Positions 17,215-25,277 of a stretch of 64,000 bases of DNA are shown here, one piece after another (within the stretch, counting starts at the first letter, position 1; each line of letters begins with the position of its first letter). The DNA lies in assembly GCF_009650765.1 (NCBI RefSeq), contig NZ_CP045740.1, positions 8,036,001 through 8,100,000 on the forward strand, read 5' to 3'. Both the position numbers and the translations under genes were made by a program. Below the pieces are notes generated by a model. The model worked only from the letters and a program-made list of their open reading frames with translations, did no database searches and was not told where the DNA came from. This stretch comes from Streptomyces sp. SUK 48. Its GTDB lineage: Bacteria; Actinomycetota; Actinomycetes; Streptomycetales; Streptomycetaceae.

Positions 17215-18117
17215 ATGAGAATCACCAGGACCGGCACGTCCACCGGTGACCACGGCATCGCCGTCCACCACCGCGACCAGTGGTTCGACCTGTCCGACAT
17301 ACCCGGCTACGCCGACACGACCCGGATCGGCGACCTGCTCGGCGAGACCGAGTCACCGGAGCTGGCCCGCGCCCTCGAACGGAACGCGGATGCCCACCTC
17401 CCCGCACCACCCGACCTCGATCTCGCCCCCACGGTCGTCGACCCCGGAGCCGACATCTGGGGCGCCGGCCTCAACTACCGGCGCCACTCCGAGGACCTGG
17501 AGTCCGAGCAGCCCCGCTCCGGGCCCGGCTCCTATCTGCGTCCCGCCAACTGCCTGATCGGCAACGGCGACCACATCGAACTGCCCCGGCAGTCCCGGCG
17601 GGTCACCGCGGAGGCCGAACTCGGCCTGGTCATCAAGACCGCCTGCAAGGACGTCGACCGCGCCGACTGGCGTTCCGTCGTGGCGGGCGTCACCGCCGTC
17701 CTCGACATGACGGCCGAGGACGTCATCCGCGAGAACCCCCGGCACATCCCCTGGGCCAAGGGGTTCGACACCTTCTGCAGTGTCGGCCCCCTCCTGGTCA
17801 CACTCGACGAGTTCGACGACGACGACCTCACCGCCCTGCGCATCGCCACCGTCCGCAACGGAGAGACGATCGCCGCCGCCACCCCCGCCGACATGAAGTT
17901 CGGCCTGGACCGCCTGGTGGAGTACTTCAGCGCGGGACGCACCCTCGAGGCCGGCACCGTCATCTGCACCGGTACCCCCGGAGCTGCGGTCATCGGCGCC
18001 GGGGACACGGTGCAGGCGGTCGTGCAGGACGTCGGCACGCTCACCCATCCCGTCCGGCAGCAAGGGGCGGGCCGCCACGAGGCACGGTTCCCGGCAGTCC
18101 ACAGCGAAGGAGGGTGA
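17215..18117 (+). CDS. Fumarylacetoacetate hydrolase (FAH)-family enzyme
   Basis: 300 residues. GAGLNYRRHSED at 84-94 and the metal-binding segment TAEAELGLVIK (Glu133, Glu135) are FAH-domain hallmarks; GFDTFCSVGPLLV and ICTGTPGAAVIGAGD complete the core. The family includes hydrolases, decarboxylases and hydratases acting on 2-oxo acids, among them MhpD-like 2-hydroxypentadienoate hydratases that work directly before the neighbouring aldolase type. Here the pair may run in reverse to build a chain-extended 2-oxo acid. The ATG has GGGAG 7 bases upstream. The next gene starts one base after its stop codon. Confidence 0.85.
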   Translation: MRITRTGTSTGDHGIAVHHRDQWFDLSDIPGYADTTRIGDLLGETESPELARALERNADAHLPAPPDLDLAPTVVDPGADIWGAGLNYRRHSEDLESEQPRSGPGSYLRPANCLIGNGDHIELPRQSRRVTAEAELGLVIKTACKDVDRADWRSVVAGVTAVLDMTAEDVIRENPRHIPWAKGFDTFCSVGPLLVTLDEFDDDDLTALRIATVRNGETIAAATPADMKFGLDRLVEYFSAGRTLEAGTVICTGTPGAAVIGAGDTVQAVVQDVGTLTHPVRQQGAGRHEARFPAVHSEGG

Positions 18118-18118
18118 C

Positions 18119-19903
18119 ATGACAGCCACAGCACCAGCGGTGCTCGACGGATTCGACCGCGCCGTGCGGGAGCATCCGGACGACGAGGCGCTGCGCACCG
18201 TGAGTTCCGTCCTGACCTACCGCGAACTGGGCGGCCGGACCGACGAGTTCGCCCACCGGTTACGGCAGCGGACCCGCCCGGACGAATGCGTCGCGGTGCT
18301 CGGCACCCGTGGCGCGGCGGCGATCGTCGCCCTGATCGGCGCGCTGAAGGCACGGCGGCCGTTCGTCTTCGTCGACGAGCGGGACAGCGACGCCTCCAAC
18401 ACCGCCAAGACCGGCCTCATGGGCGTCCGGCTGCTGGCCCGCGGCCCGGGTGGTGACGACGGCGCCGACGACGGCGACGTGGAACTCACCGAACTGCCCG
18501 CCGCCTGGCGCACCGCGGCCGGCCCGGCCGAGCCGCGCCGGCTGCCCTTCGCGGACGGCGAGATCGGATACGCGATCCAGACTTCGGGCTCCACCGGCAC
18601 CCCCAAGTGCGTCCTCGTCCGGTCCGCCCCGCTCGCCCCGGTCGTCCGCGACCACATCACCCGGCTGTCGATCGGACCGGGCAGTCGCACCCTCCAGTTC
18701 GCCCGCCTCACCTTCGACGGCTGCCTCACCGAGATCCTGTGGACGCTCACCGCCGGCGCCTGCCTCGTCGTCGTGGACGAGAAGCGTCTCGCGCCGGGCG
18801 CCGTCCTCGCCGACACCCTCGAACGGTTCGGGATCACCCACCTCAAGACGACACCGTTCGCCCTGACGGTCACCGAACCCACCGACGGGATGCGCCTGGA
18901 GCACGTCGTCAACGGGGGCGGCCCGTGCCGCCCGGCCGTGGTCCGCGCCTGGTCCAAGGCGGCGAGCTTCCACAACGCCTACGGCCTGACCGAGACCACC
19001 GTCTGCAACCTGCTCAGCGACGCCCTCGACCCGGACGAGTGCCGGGACGCCGTGCCGCTGGGCGAACTCGTGGGCGATTGCGCGTACCTCCTGCGCGACC
19101 CCCGTACGGGAGCGATCGGGCCCGGCGTCCGGCAGGGCGAACTGGTCGTCACCGGCGCCTCCGTGGCCGCCGGCTACCTCACCGAGGAGGGCGTCACCCC
19201 GCTGCCCGGACCCGCCGGGACGGGCGGCTACGCCACCGGTGACATCGTCGAACTCCGCGACGGGCGGCTGTACTTCGTGGAGCGGCTGGACCGTCAGGTG
19301 AAGGTGCGCGGCTACCGGCTCGACCCCGGCGAGATCGAGGCCGCGGTGTGCCGCCACCCGGATGTGCGGGAGGCCGTGGTCGTGGCCGAGGCCCACACCG
19401 ACGTGTCCGAGGCCCGTACCGACACAGCCGAAGCCCCCACCGACGCGGCCGAGGCCCACCCCGCCGACGACCCCGCCGCCGACACCCTCGTCTGCTACTA
19501 CCAGGGCAGCGCCGACCCGCGCACCCTGCGCGGGCACCTCGACGGCCTCCTCGACCCGTACAAGATCCCGTCCGTGCTGGAGCGCGTCGACGTCTTCCCC
19601 AGCACCCCCAACGGCAAGATCGACCGGGACGCCCTGCGCACCCGGCGGCACGCCCGCACCGCCCCCGAGGACGCCCCCGACGGCCCGGACGACCAACTGC
19701 TGCACCTCGTACGCACGCTCACCGGCGTGCGGGACGCGCGGCTGGAGGACAACTTCTTCGAGCTGGGCGGCGACTCCGCCTCGGCCGTCGTCCTGGTGAC
19801 CGGCATGAAGAAGCTCGGCTGGACCGACGCCGGCGTCCGCGACGTGCTCCGGGCGGAGGACCTGCGGGTCCTCGCCGACCGGCTGCGGGAACGGAGCGTG
19901 TGA
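18119..19903 (+). CDS. NRPS-like adenylation-carrier protein didomain
   Basis: 594 residues. Adenylation motifs are complete: TSGSTGTPK near 163, FDGCLTEI near 200, NAYGLTETTVC, GYATGDIVE, RLDRQVKVRGYRLDPGEIE and the catalytic lysine in PNGKIDR. A C-terminal carrier domain has NFFELGGDSAS with phosphopantetheine site Ser553. A loop around 425-450 has repeated Asp/Glu/Ala/Thr units, an odd insertion. Lining up the pocket by eye gives roughly D-G-T-T-V-G-A-V-C-K; the V-C-K end recalls aromatic-amino-acid pockets, but this is weak. No condensation domain is present. Codon 48 is a TTA (18260-18262). It probably loads one amino acid onto its own carrier for the P450 or amidotransferase to modify. 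Confidence 0.88.
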   Translation: MTATAPAVLDGFDRAVREHPDDEALRTVSSVLTYRELGGRTDEFAHRLRQRTRPDECVAVLGTRGAAAIVALIGALKARRPFVFVDERDSDASNTAKTGLMGVRLLARGPGGDDGADDGDVELTELPAAWRTAAGPAEPRRLPFADGEIGYAIQTSGSTGTPKCVLVRSAPLAPVVRDHITRLSIGPGSRTLQFARLTFDGCLTEILWTLTAGACLVVVDEKRLAPGAVLADTLERFGITHLKTTPFALTVTEPTDGMRLEHVVNGGGPCRPAVVRAWSKAASFHNAYGLTETTVCNLLSDALDPDECRDAVPLGELVGDCAYLLRDPRTGAIGPGVRQGELVVTGASVAAGYLTEEGVTPLPGPAGTGGYATGDIVELRDGRLYFVERLDRQVKVRGYRLDPGEIEAAVCRHPDVREAVVVAEAHTDVSEARTDTAEAPTDAAEAHPADDPAADTLVCYYQGSADPRTLRGHLDGLLDPYKIPSVLERVDVFPSTPNGKIDRDALRTRRHARTAPEDAPDGPDDQLLHLVRTLTGVRDARLEDNFFELGGDSASAVVLVTGMKKLGWTDAGVRDVLRAEDLRVLADRLRERSV

Positions 19904-19907
19904 CACG

Positions 19908-21632
19908 ATGTGCGGCCTGTGCGGGACCTACGCCCCGGACAAGACCCTGGACCGGTCCGTCGCCGCCGCGATGCACACCAGGCTGGTGCACCGCGGACCG
20001 GACGAGACCTACTCCCTGGACACACCCACCCTCTCCGCCAAGCTCGGCCGGCTCGGGATGACCGCGCTGAAGGACGGCTGGCAGCCGGCCGAGGACCCGA
20101 GCGGCCGGTACACGGCCCTGACGAACGGCGAGATCTACAACACCGCCGAACTGCGCGCCCTGCTCGGCGGCGCCCCGCCCGACAACCGGCTCGACGTCGC
20201 CGTACTGCCCGAACTGTTCGCCCGCTACGGGCCCGCCGGACTGGCCCGTGTCGACGGCCAGTTCGCCACCGTCATCCACGACCGGGCCGACGACACCCTC
20301 TACCTGGGCCGGGACCGCTTCGGTATCTGCCCCCTCTTCTACGCCGTGCTCGGCACCCAGGTGCACTTCTGCTCCGAACTGAAGTCGCTGGTGCGCAGCG
20401 TGCCGCGTGCCTGGCGGCTCGACCTCGGCGCGGTCGACCAGTACCTGGCGCTCGGCAACATCGTGGCGCCGCGGACCCTGGTCGAGGACGTGCGCGCCGT
20501 GCCCCCCGGCTGCGTGGTCCGCTTCGGCGAGGGGGAGCCCGAGACCGTGCGCTACTGGCGGTACGGGGACTTCGAACCGGCCGACCGCCCCGTCACCGGG
20601 GAGGAGATCCGCGCGGCCGTGGAACGCTCGGTGGCGGACCGGCTGCGCGCGGACGTCGAGATCGGCGCCTACCTCAGCGGCGGCTTCGACTCCAGCACGC
20701 TCGTGCTGGAGGCCGCCCGCGCCCGCGGGAAACCCACCCGTACGTACTCCGTGCTCTTCGACGACGCCGCGCTCGACGAGGGACGCTTCCAGCGCGAGGT
20801 CGCCGAGGCCGTGGGCAGCGAGCACCACCAGGTGCGCTGCACCCCGGCCCATGTCGCCGCCGAGTTCGAGGACATGGTGCGCCACTGCTGCTATCCGCAG
20901 CGGGAGACCTACAACGTCGCGGCCCTGATGCTCGCCCGGAAGGTCCGGCGCACCGGACTCAAGGGCGTGATCTCCGGCGAGGGCGCCGACGAGCTGTTCT
21001 TCGGCTACGACTCCTACGCGTTCGACGGCGCCCGCAGAAAACCGCCCGAGCCGCACGCCGAGAACGAACAGGCGTGGGGGAGGGCCGACTTCTCCTGGGA
21101 GACCGACCCCGCCCGCACCGCCCGCCGGCGGGAGCTGTGCCTCGCCCCGCAGGCGCTGCGGGAACTGCCCGGCCGGGAGTACTGGCGGGACCGGCTCATC
21201 CCGTTCGACGACCGGGAGACCGCCGCGCTGACCCCGATGCAACTGCGTTCGGTCGCCGACGTGTACGTGCAGCTGAGCGGACATCTCCTCGGCGACCACG
21301 GCGACATGATGCTCATGGCGAACTCCGTGGAGGGCCGCTACCCCTTCCTCGGGGAACCCGTCGTCGAGCTGGCCCTCGGCATCTCCGACGAGCGCAAGGT
21401 GGCCGACTTCGAGGGCAAGGCGTGCCTGAAGGAGGCTTACGCCGGCATCGTGCCCGAACGCGTCCTGCACCGCGCCAAACAGGGCTTCACGGCCTACGGA
21501 CTCGCCGACACGGCCGACGAGCCGACCATGGCGCGCTGGCGGGACCTGGTCGCGGCCACCGGCGTCTTCCGCCCCGACGCGCTGACCGCCCTGGCCGCCG
21601 ACCCCACCCCGACAAGTGGGACGTCCGGCTGA
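19908..21632 (+). CDS. Asparagine-synthetase-like amidotransferase, apparent frameshift at the 3' end
   Basis: As written, 574 residues. Met-Cys2-GLCG gives the Ntn glutaminase nucleophile, HRGPDE and NGEIYN complete the glutaminase, and the ATP-binding SGGFDSS is at 257-263, followed by GEGADELFFGYD. AsnB-type enzymes transfer ammonia to an acyl adenylate; relatives (beta-lactam synthetase, lasso cyclase) form amide bonds, which would suit a cluster lacking condensation domains. In this frame the protein ends in DPTPTSGTSG. One extra C in the C-run at 21602-21610 would instead give TPDKWDVRLSLISIS...DELGLRS, ending at 21682 and overlapping the next ATG as ATGA. The shifted end looks like the authentic one, so this is a mutation, a sequencing slip or a recoding site. 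Confidence 0.85.
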   Translation: MCGLCGTYAPDKTLDRSVAAAMHTRLVHRGPDETYSLDTPTLSAKLGRLGMTALKDGWQPAEDPSGRYTALTNGEIYNTAELRALLGGAPPDNRLDVAVLPELFARYGPAGLARVDGQFATVIHDRADDTLYLGRDRFGICPLFYAVLGTQVHFCSELKSLVRSVPRAWRLDLGAVDQYLALGNIVAPRTLVEDVRAVPPGCVVRFGEGEPETVRYWRYGDFEPADRPVTGEEIRAAVERSVADRLRADVEIGAYLSGGFDSSTLVLEAARARGKPTRTYSVLFDDAALDEGRFQREVAEAVGSEHHQVRCTPAHVAAEFEDMVRHCCYPQRETYNVAALMLARKVRRTGLKGVISGEGADELFFGYDSYAFDGARRKPPEPHAENEQAWGRADFSWETDPARTARRRELCLAPQALRELPGREYWRDRLIPFDDRETAALTPMQLRSVADVYVQLSGHLLGDHGDMMLMANSVEGRYPFLGEPVVELALGISDERKVADFEGKACLKEAYAGIVPERVLHRAKQGFTAYGLADTADEPTMARWRDLVAATGVFRPDALTALAADPTPTSGTSG

Positions 21633-21678
21633 GCCTGATCAGCATCAGCGCGATCATCGACGAGTTGGGACTGCGGTC

Positions 21679-23100
21679 ATGACGGACACCTGGCACGAGC
21701 TGCTGCACGGCCCGCGATGGTCCGCCGCGGACACCGTGTGGGTCGAGGACGGCACCGAGTACAGCTGGGCGGACGTCGACCGGCTCGCCGCGGCGGTGGA
21801 GGCCGCCGTCCGCGCCGAGGGCCCGGCCCGGGTGGTCGTCGTACGCTCGCGGGACCGGCTCGGCTGCTTCGCGGGACAGCTGGGCGTCTGGCGCGCCGGC
21901 TCCGTGGCCGTCGCCGACGACCACACCCTCACCGAGCCGGACCTCGACCGCGTCCGGCCCGACCTCACCCTCACCGTGTCGGCGGGCCCGCACCCGTCCG
22001 TCGAGCCCGCCGGGCGCCCGGACGAGCGGCTGCCCCCGGACCGGCTCCCCGCCGAGGTCGTCGCCGTCAACTACACCTCCGGCAGCACCGGCACCCGCAA
22101 GGCCGTCGCGGTCACCCGCGGCAACCTGCTGGCGCTGTTCGGCTGCCGTGACCTGGACGTACCCGCATCCGGCCGGCTCACGGCCGGCGGCTTCGCCACC
22201 CCGACCTACGACGGCTGGTGGTTCGACACCTGGCGCACGGTGGCCGCGGGCGGGCGTGTGATCTGCCTGCCCCACGTCAACGACGACGTCTTCGCCTGGC
22301 CCGGCCTCACACGGACGTACGGCATCGGCCGGCTGCTGCTGCCGGCCGCGGTGCTCGCCACGGTCGTCGAGGTGCTGCCCGAGGCCGTCGCCGACGTCCC
22401 CCGCCTGTTCAGCGGCGGCGAGCAGTTCCGGATGTCGACGTACCGGCAGGCGAAGGAGGCGGGCCTGCACCGGCGCCTCGTCAACCTGTACGGGCCGACC
22501 GAGGCCACCTTCGCCACCCACCACTACCGCCTTCCCGCCGACCTCGACGCACCGGCCGTACCCATCGGCCGGCCGCTGGACGGGTGCCGGCAACTGCTGC
22601 GCCCACCGCAGGACGGGCCGCCCGACGTCCGCGAACTGGTCGTACACGGACCGTCCGTCTGCCTGGGCTACATCGACGGGGGCGTCATGACCCGCCGGTT
22701 CCGCGACGCGGACGGCGTGCCGTCGTACGACACCGGGGACCTGGTGCGCGTCGACGGCGACGGCGACCTCGTGTTCGCCGGGCGGCTGGACGGCGGGGTC
22801 AAGGTCAACGGGATGCGGGTCGACACGGCCGACCTGGAACAGCGGGTCACCGCCCTGCCCCGGGTGCGCGACTGCCGGGTCGTCCAGCAGGAACGGCACA
22901 CCGTGGCCTTCGTCCGGACCGACCGGGCCACGCTCGGGGACCCGGCCGCCCGGTCGCGGATCGAGACCGTCGTCCAGGGCTTCTCACCCGCGATCGGCGT
23001 CCGCCTGGTGGACCGCTATCCGGTCCGGGCCGGCGGCAAGGTCGACGCCCCCGCCTTGATGGACCACTACCGAACGACAGACAGGGCCGAGGAGACATGA
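21679..23100 (+). CDS. Freestanding adenylation enzyme (NRPS-type)
   Basis: 473 residues from the ATG at 21679; upstream in-frame sequence belongs to the end of the amidotransferase gene. Motifs: YTSGSTGTRK near 135, YDGWWFDTW (pocket region), SGGEQFR, NLYGPTEATFATHH, YDTGDLV, RLDGGVKVNGMRVD and the lysine in RAGGKVD. It is compact, with no carrier domain; the partner carrier is encoded immediately downstream with an ATGA overlap. The pocket is unlike that of the first adenylation domain, so a second, different substrate is likely. Specificity cannot be read reliably by eye. Confidence 0.87.
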   Translation: MTDTWHELLHGPRWSAADTVWVEDGTEYSWADVDRLAAAVEAAVRAEGPARVVVVRSRDRLGCFAGQLGVWRAGSVAVADDHTLTEPDLDRVRPDLTLTVSAGPHPSVEPAGRPDERLPPDRLPAEVVAVNYTSGSTGTRKAVAVTRGNLLALFGCRDLDVPASGRLTAGGFATPTYDGWWFDTWRTVAAGGRVICLPHVNDDVFAWPGLTRTYGIGRLLLPAAVLATVVEVLPEAVADVPRLFSGGEQFRMSTYRQAKEAGLHRRLVNLYGPTEATFATHHYRLPADLDAPAVPIGRPLDGCRQLLRPPQDGPPDVRELVVHGPSVCLGYIDGGVMTRRFRDADGVPSYDTGDLVRVDGDGDLVFAGRLDGGVKVNGMRVDTADLEQRVTALPRVRDCRVVQQERHTVAFVRTDRATLGDPAARSRIETVVQGFSPAIGVRLVDRYPVRAGGKVDAPALMDHYRTTDRAEET

Positions 23101-23330
23101 CAGACATCTCACCAGCTGCCATCACCGACTGCGTACGCACCGTACTCGACCGCGAACTCGCCGACGACACCGACATATTCGCCGCCGGCGTCGACTCGCT
23201 GGCCGTGCTGCGCTGCCGCGCCCTGCTGAAGGAGCGCACCGGGGTCAAGGTCCCCGGACACGTCTTCTTCGAGGGCCGCACCCCGGCGCGCATCGCCGGC
23301 CTGATCGGAGGCCCGCATGCACGTCGTTGA
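23097..23330 (+). CDS. Freestanding peptidyl carrier protein
   Basis: 77 residues, the size of a single carrier domain. DDTDIFAAGVDSLAVLRCRALL contains the phosphopantetheine attachment Ser34 in the DSL motif, followed by VPGHVFFEGRTPARIAGLI. Start and stop overlap both neighbours: ATGA with the adenylation gene before it, and 14 bases with the P450 gene after it, so the three proteins are translationally linked. It probably accepts the acyl adenylate from the upstream adenylation enzyme and presents it to the P450, the amidotransferase or a thioesterase. Confidence 0.9.
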   Translation: MTDISPAAITDCVRTVLDRELADDTDIFAAGVDSLAVLRCRALLKERTGVKVPGHVFFEGRTPARIAGLIGGPHARR

Positions 23331-24549
23331 GGACAGCCCGCTGTACTCGCCGGAGTTCTTCGCCGACGGCGACCCGTGGGCGTACCTGGCCGACCTGCGC
23401 GCACACCACCCGGTGTCCGTGCACCGCCGGGAGGACGGCTACGAGTTCCACGCGCTGACCCGGTACGCCGACATCTACGCGGCCTACGTCGATCACCAGC
23501 GGCTCAGCTCGTCGTACGGGACGATGGTCGACGGCTCGTATCTGCCGCAGAAGGACTCGGCCTCGGGCCGCATGCTCATCGTCACGGACCAGCCCGCCCA
23601 CACCGGCATCCGCAAGCCGATCAAGACGAGCGGCTTCAGCCGGGACATGCTCGCCAAGGTCGGCCGCACGGTGCGCCGCAACCTCCGCGACACGCTCGGC
23701 GAGCTGTCGGTCGGCGACCGGCTCGACTTCGGCAGCGTCGTCGCCCCGGAGCTGCCCAAGGGCGTCCTGGAGGTGCTGTTCGGCATCGGCGCCGAGGACG
23801 CCGCCAAGCTCCTGGAGGACACCCGCACCATGATCGGCTACCGGGACGAGGTGTACGCCGGCACCTCCCCGCTCGACGCGCTCGTGGACGCCCAGCTGGA
23901 CGTCCTGGAGTTCATCGACGAGCTGATCGGGCAGCGGCTCGACTCCGGACAGGCCGACGACATGATCGGCTTCCTCGCCCGGTGCGTCGCCGACGGCACC
24001 ATGCCCCGCGACGTGGCGGTGCTCAACGGGCTTAACGTCGCCGTCGGCGGCAACGAGACCACCCCGCACACCGCGAGCCTGACCGTCCACACCATCGACG
24101 GGCACCGCGACCAGTGGCGCACGGTGGCCGACGGCGACACCGGCTGCGACGTGGCCACCCAGGAGTTCCTGCGCTGGACCTCCACCAACAGCTACGTGCA
24201 GCGGCTCGCCGTGGAGGACTTCCACGTCGGCGGCCATGTCATCCCCGCGGGCAGCTTCGTCACCCTGTGGAACATGTCGGCCAACCGGGACCCCGAGGTC
24301 TTCGACCGCCCCGACGAGTTCCTGATCGACCGCGCCGACAACAAGCAGCTCGCCTTCGGAGCCGGGGTGCACCGCTGCGTCGGCGCCCCCGCGGCCACCC
24401 TGGAGATCCAGACGTTCGTAGAGGAACTGGCGGCCTGGGACAAGGCGTTCGCGGTGCTGGAGGAGCCGCGCAAGCTGCGCTCCAACTTCATGCTCGGACT
24501 GACCGAGCTCCAGGTGGAGGTGGTCGACGCCAAGGAGTTCCACCAGTGA
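23317..24549 (+). CDS. Cytochrome P450
   Basis: 410 residues, the standard length of an actinobacterial soluble P450. The I-helix oxygen-activation motif reads AVGGNETT, the ExxR pair is Glu283/Arg286 (QEFLRW), and the haem loop FGAGVHRCVG places the thiolate at Cys354. No membrane anchor and no ferredoxin gene nearby, so it must borrow redox partners. In NRPS-like clusters such enzymes often hydroxylate an amino acid at the beta carbon while it is bound to a carrier protein (NikQ and NovI being known cases). Overlap with the carrier gene favours a carrier-bound substrate, which is inference. Confidence 0.93.
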   Translation: MHVVEDSPLYSPEFFADGDPWAYLADLRAHHPVSVHRREDGYEFHALTRYADIYAAYVDHQRLSSSYGTMVDGSYLPQKDSASGRMLIVTDQPAHTGIRKPIKTSGFSRDMLAKVGRTVRRNLRDTLGELSVGDRLDFGSVVAPELPKGVLEVLFGIGAEDAAKLLEDTRTMIGYRDEVYAGTSPLDALVDAQLDVLEFIDELIGQRLDSGQADDMIGFLARCVADGTMPRDVAVLNGLNVAVGGNETTPHTASLTVHTIDGHRDQWRTVADGDTGCDVATQEFLRWTSTNSYVQRLAVEDFHVGGHVIPAGSFVTLWNMSANRDPEVFDRPDEFLIDRADNKQLAFGAGVHRCVGAPAATLEIQTFVEELAAWDKAFAVLEEPRKLRSNFMLGLTELQVEVVDAKEFHQ

Positions 24550-25277
24550 GCCCGGCCGCCGCGGGCCGGGACCTGTGCGTCTGCTTCCCGGCCGCCGGGG
24601 GCGGCGGCGCCCCGCTCACCCTGATGAGCGACGCCGCCGCCCGGCTGGGGCTGACCGTGCTGGCCCTGCCGAACGCCGAGTCCGTGACCGACCTCGACTC
24701 GGGGGACTGGGAGCGGCGGAGCGTCGAGGCGGTGCGGCGCGCGGCGGACCGCGGCGCCGCCCGCCGCGTCGTCCTCGCCGGACACTCCATGGGCGGACTG
24801 TCCGCCATCCGTCTGCTCCCGGCCCTCGGCATGCGAGGCAGCCGCCCGATCGGGGCACTGGTGATCAATACGCCCTGCCCCGACTCCTCAGGACGCATAC
24901 CGACGATGTCACGACTGCCCGATCCCGAGATCGCCCGGATCCTCGCCCACGACGGCTTTCCCCAGGAGGTGCTCGACGACGAGAACATGCTGGCGGAGAT
25001 CGCCACCGGCCTGCGCGGCGACACCGTGGTGGCCGACCGCCTGGCCGACCGCCTGGACCCCGCCGACCGCCTCACCGACCTGCATGTGCTGTGCGGCCGG
25101 GACGACCGGTTCATCCCGCCCGAACGCTGCGCCGCCTGGGCCGGACGGGTGGCGGGGGAGTTCCACCTGACGGTCGTCCCCGGCGGGCACAGTCCGGACC
25201 CGTCCTGGGCCCCCGCCCTCGATCGCGCCCTCACCGGCGTGCTCGCCACCGTCGCGGCCGAGAAGGAGGCGGCATGA
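24546..25277 (+). CDS. Type II thioesterase-like alpha/beta hydrolase
   Basis: 243 residues. CFPAAGGGG near the N-terminus, nucleophile elbow AGHSMGG (Ser81), acid in CGRDDRFIP and His in GGHSPD match the type II thioesterase layout of NRPS and PKS clusters. The GTG start at 24546 overlaps the P450 stop as GTGA. Type II enzymes strip wrong or stalled acyl groups from carriers; here, with no terminal thioesterase domain, it could also release the product. A second such gene follows the exporter at 26551. Confidence 0.83.
   Translation: MSPAAAGRDLCVCFPAAGGGGAPLTLMSDAAARLGLTVLALPNAESVTDLDSGDWERRSVEAVRRAADRGAARRVVLAGHSMGGLSAIRLLPALGMRGSRPIGALVINTPCPDSSGRIPTMSRLPDPEIARILAHDGFPQEVLDDENMLAEIATGLRGDTVVADRLADRLDPADRLTDLHVLCGRDDRFIPPERCAAWAGRVAGEFHLTVVPGGHSPDPSWAPALDRALTGVLATVAAEKEAA

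Noticed and set aside
16965..17249. Possible small gene between the aldolase and FAH genes
   Set aside because: The peptide is Arg/Pro/His-rich, has no ribosome site, and runs into the FAH start in another frame.
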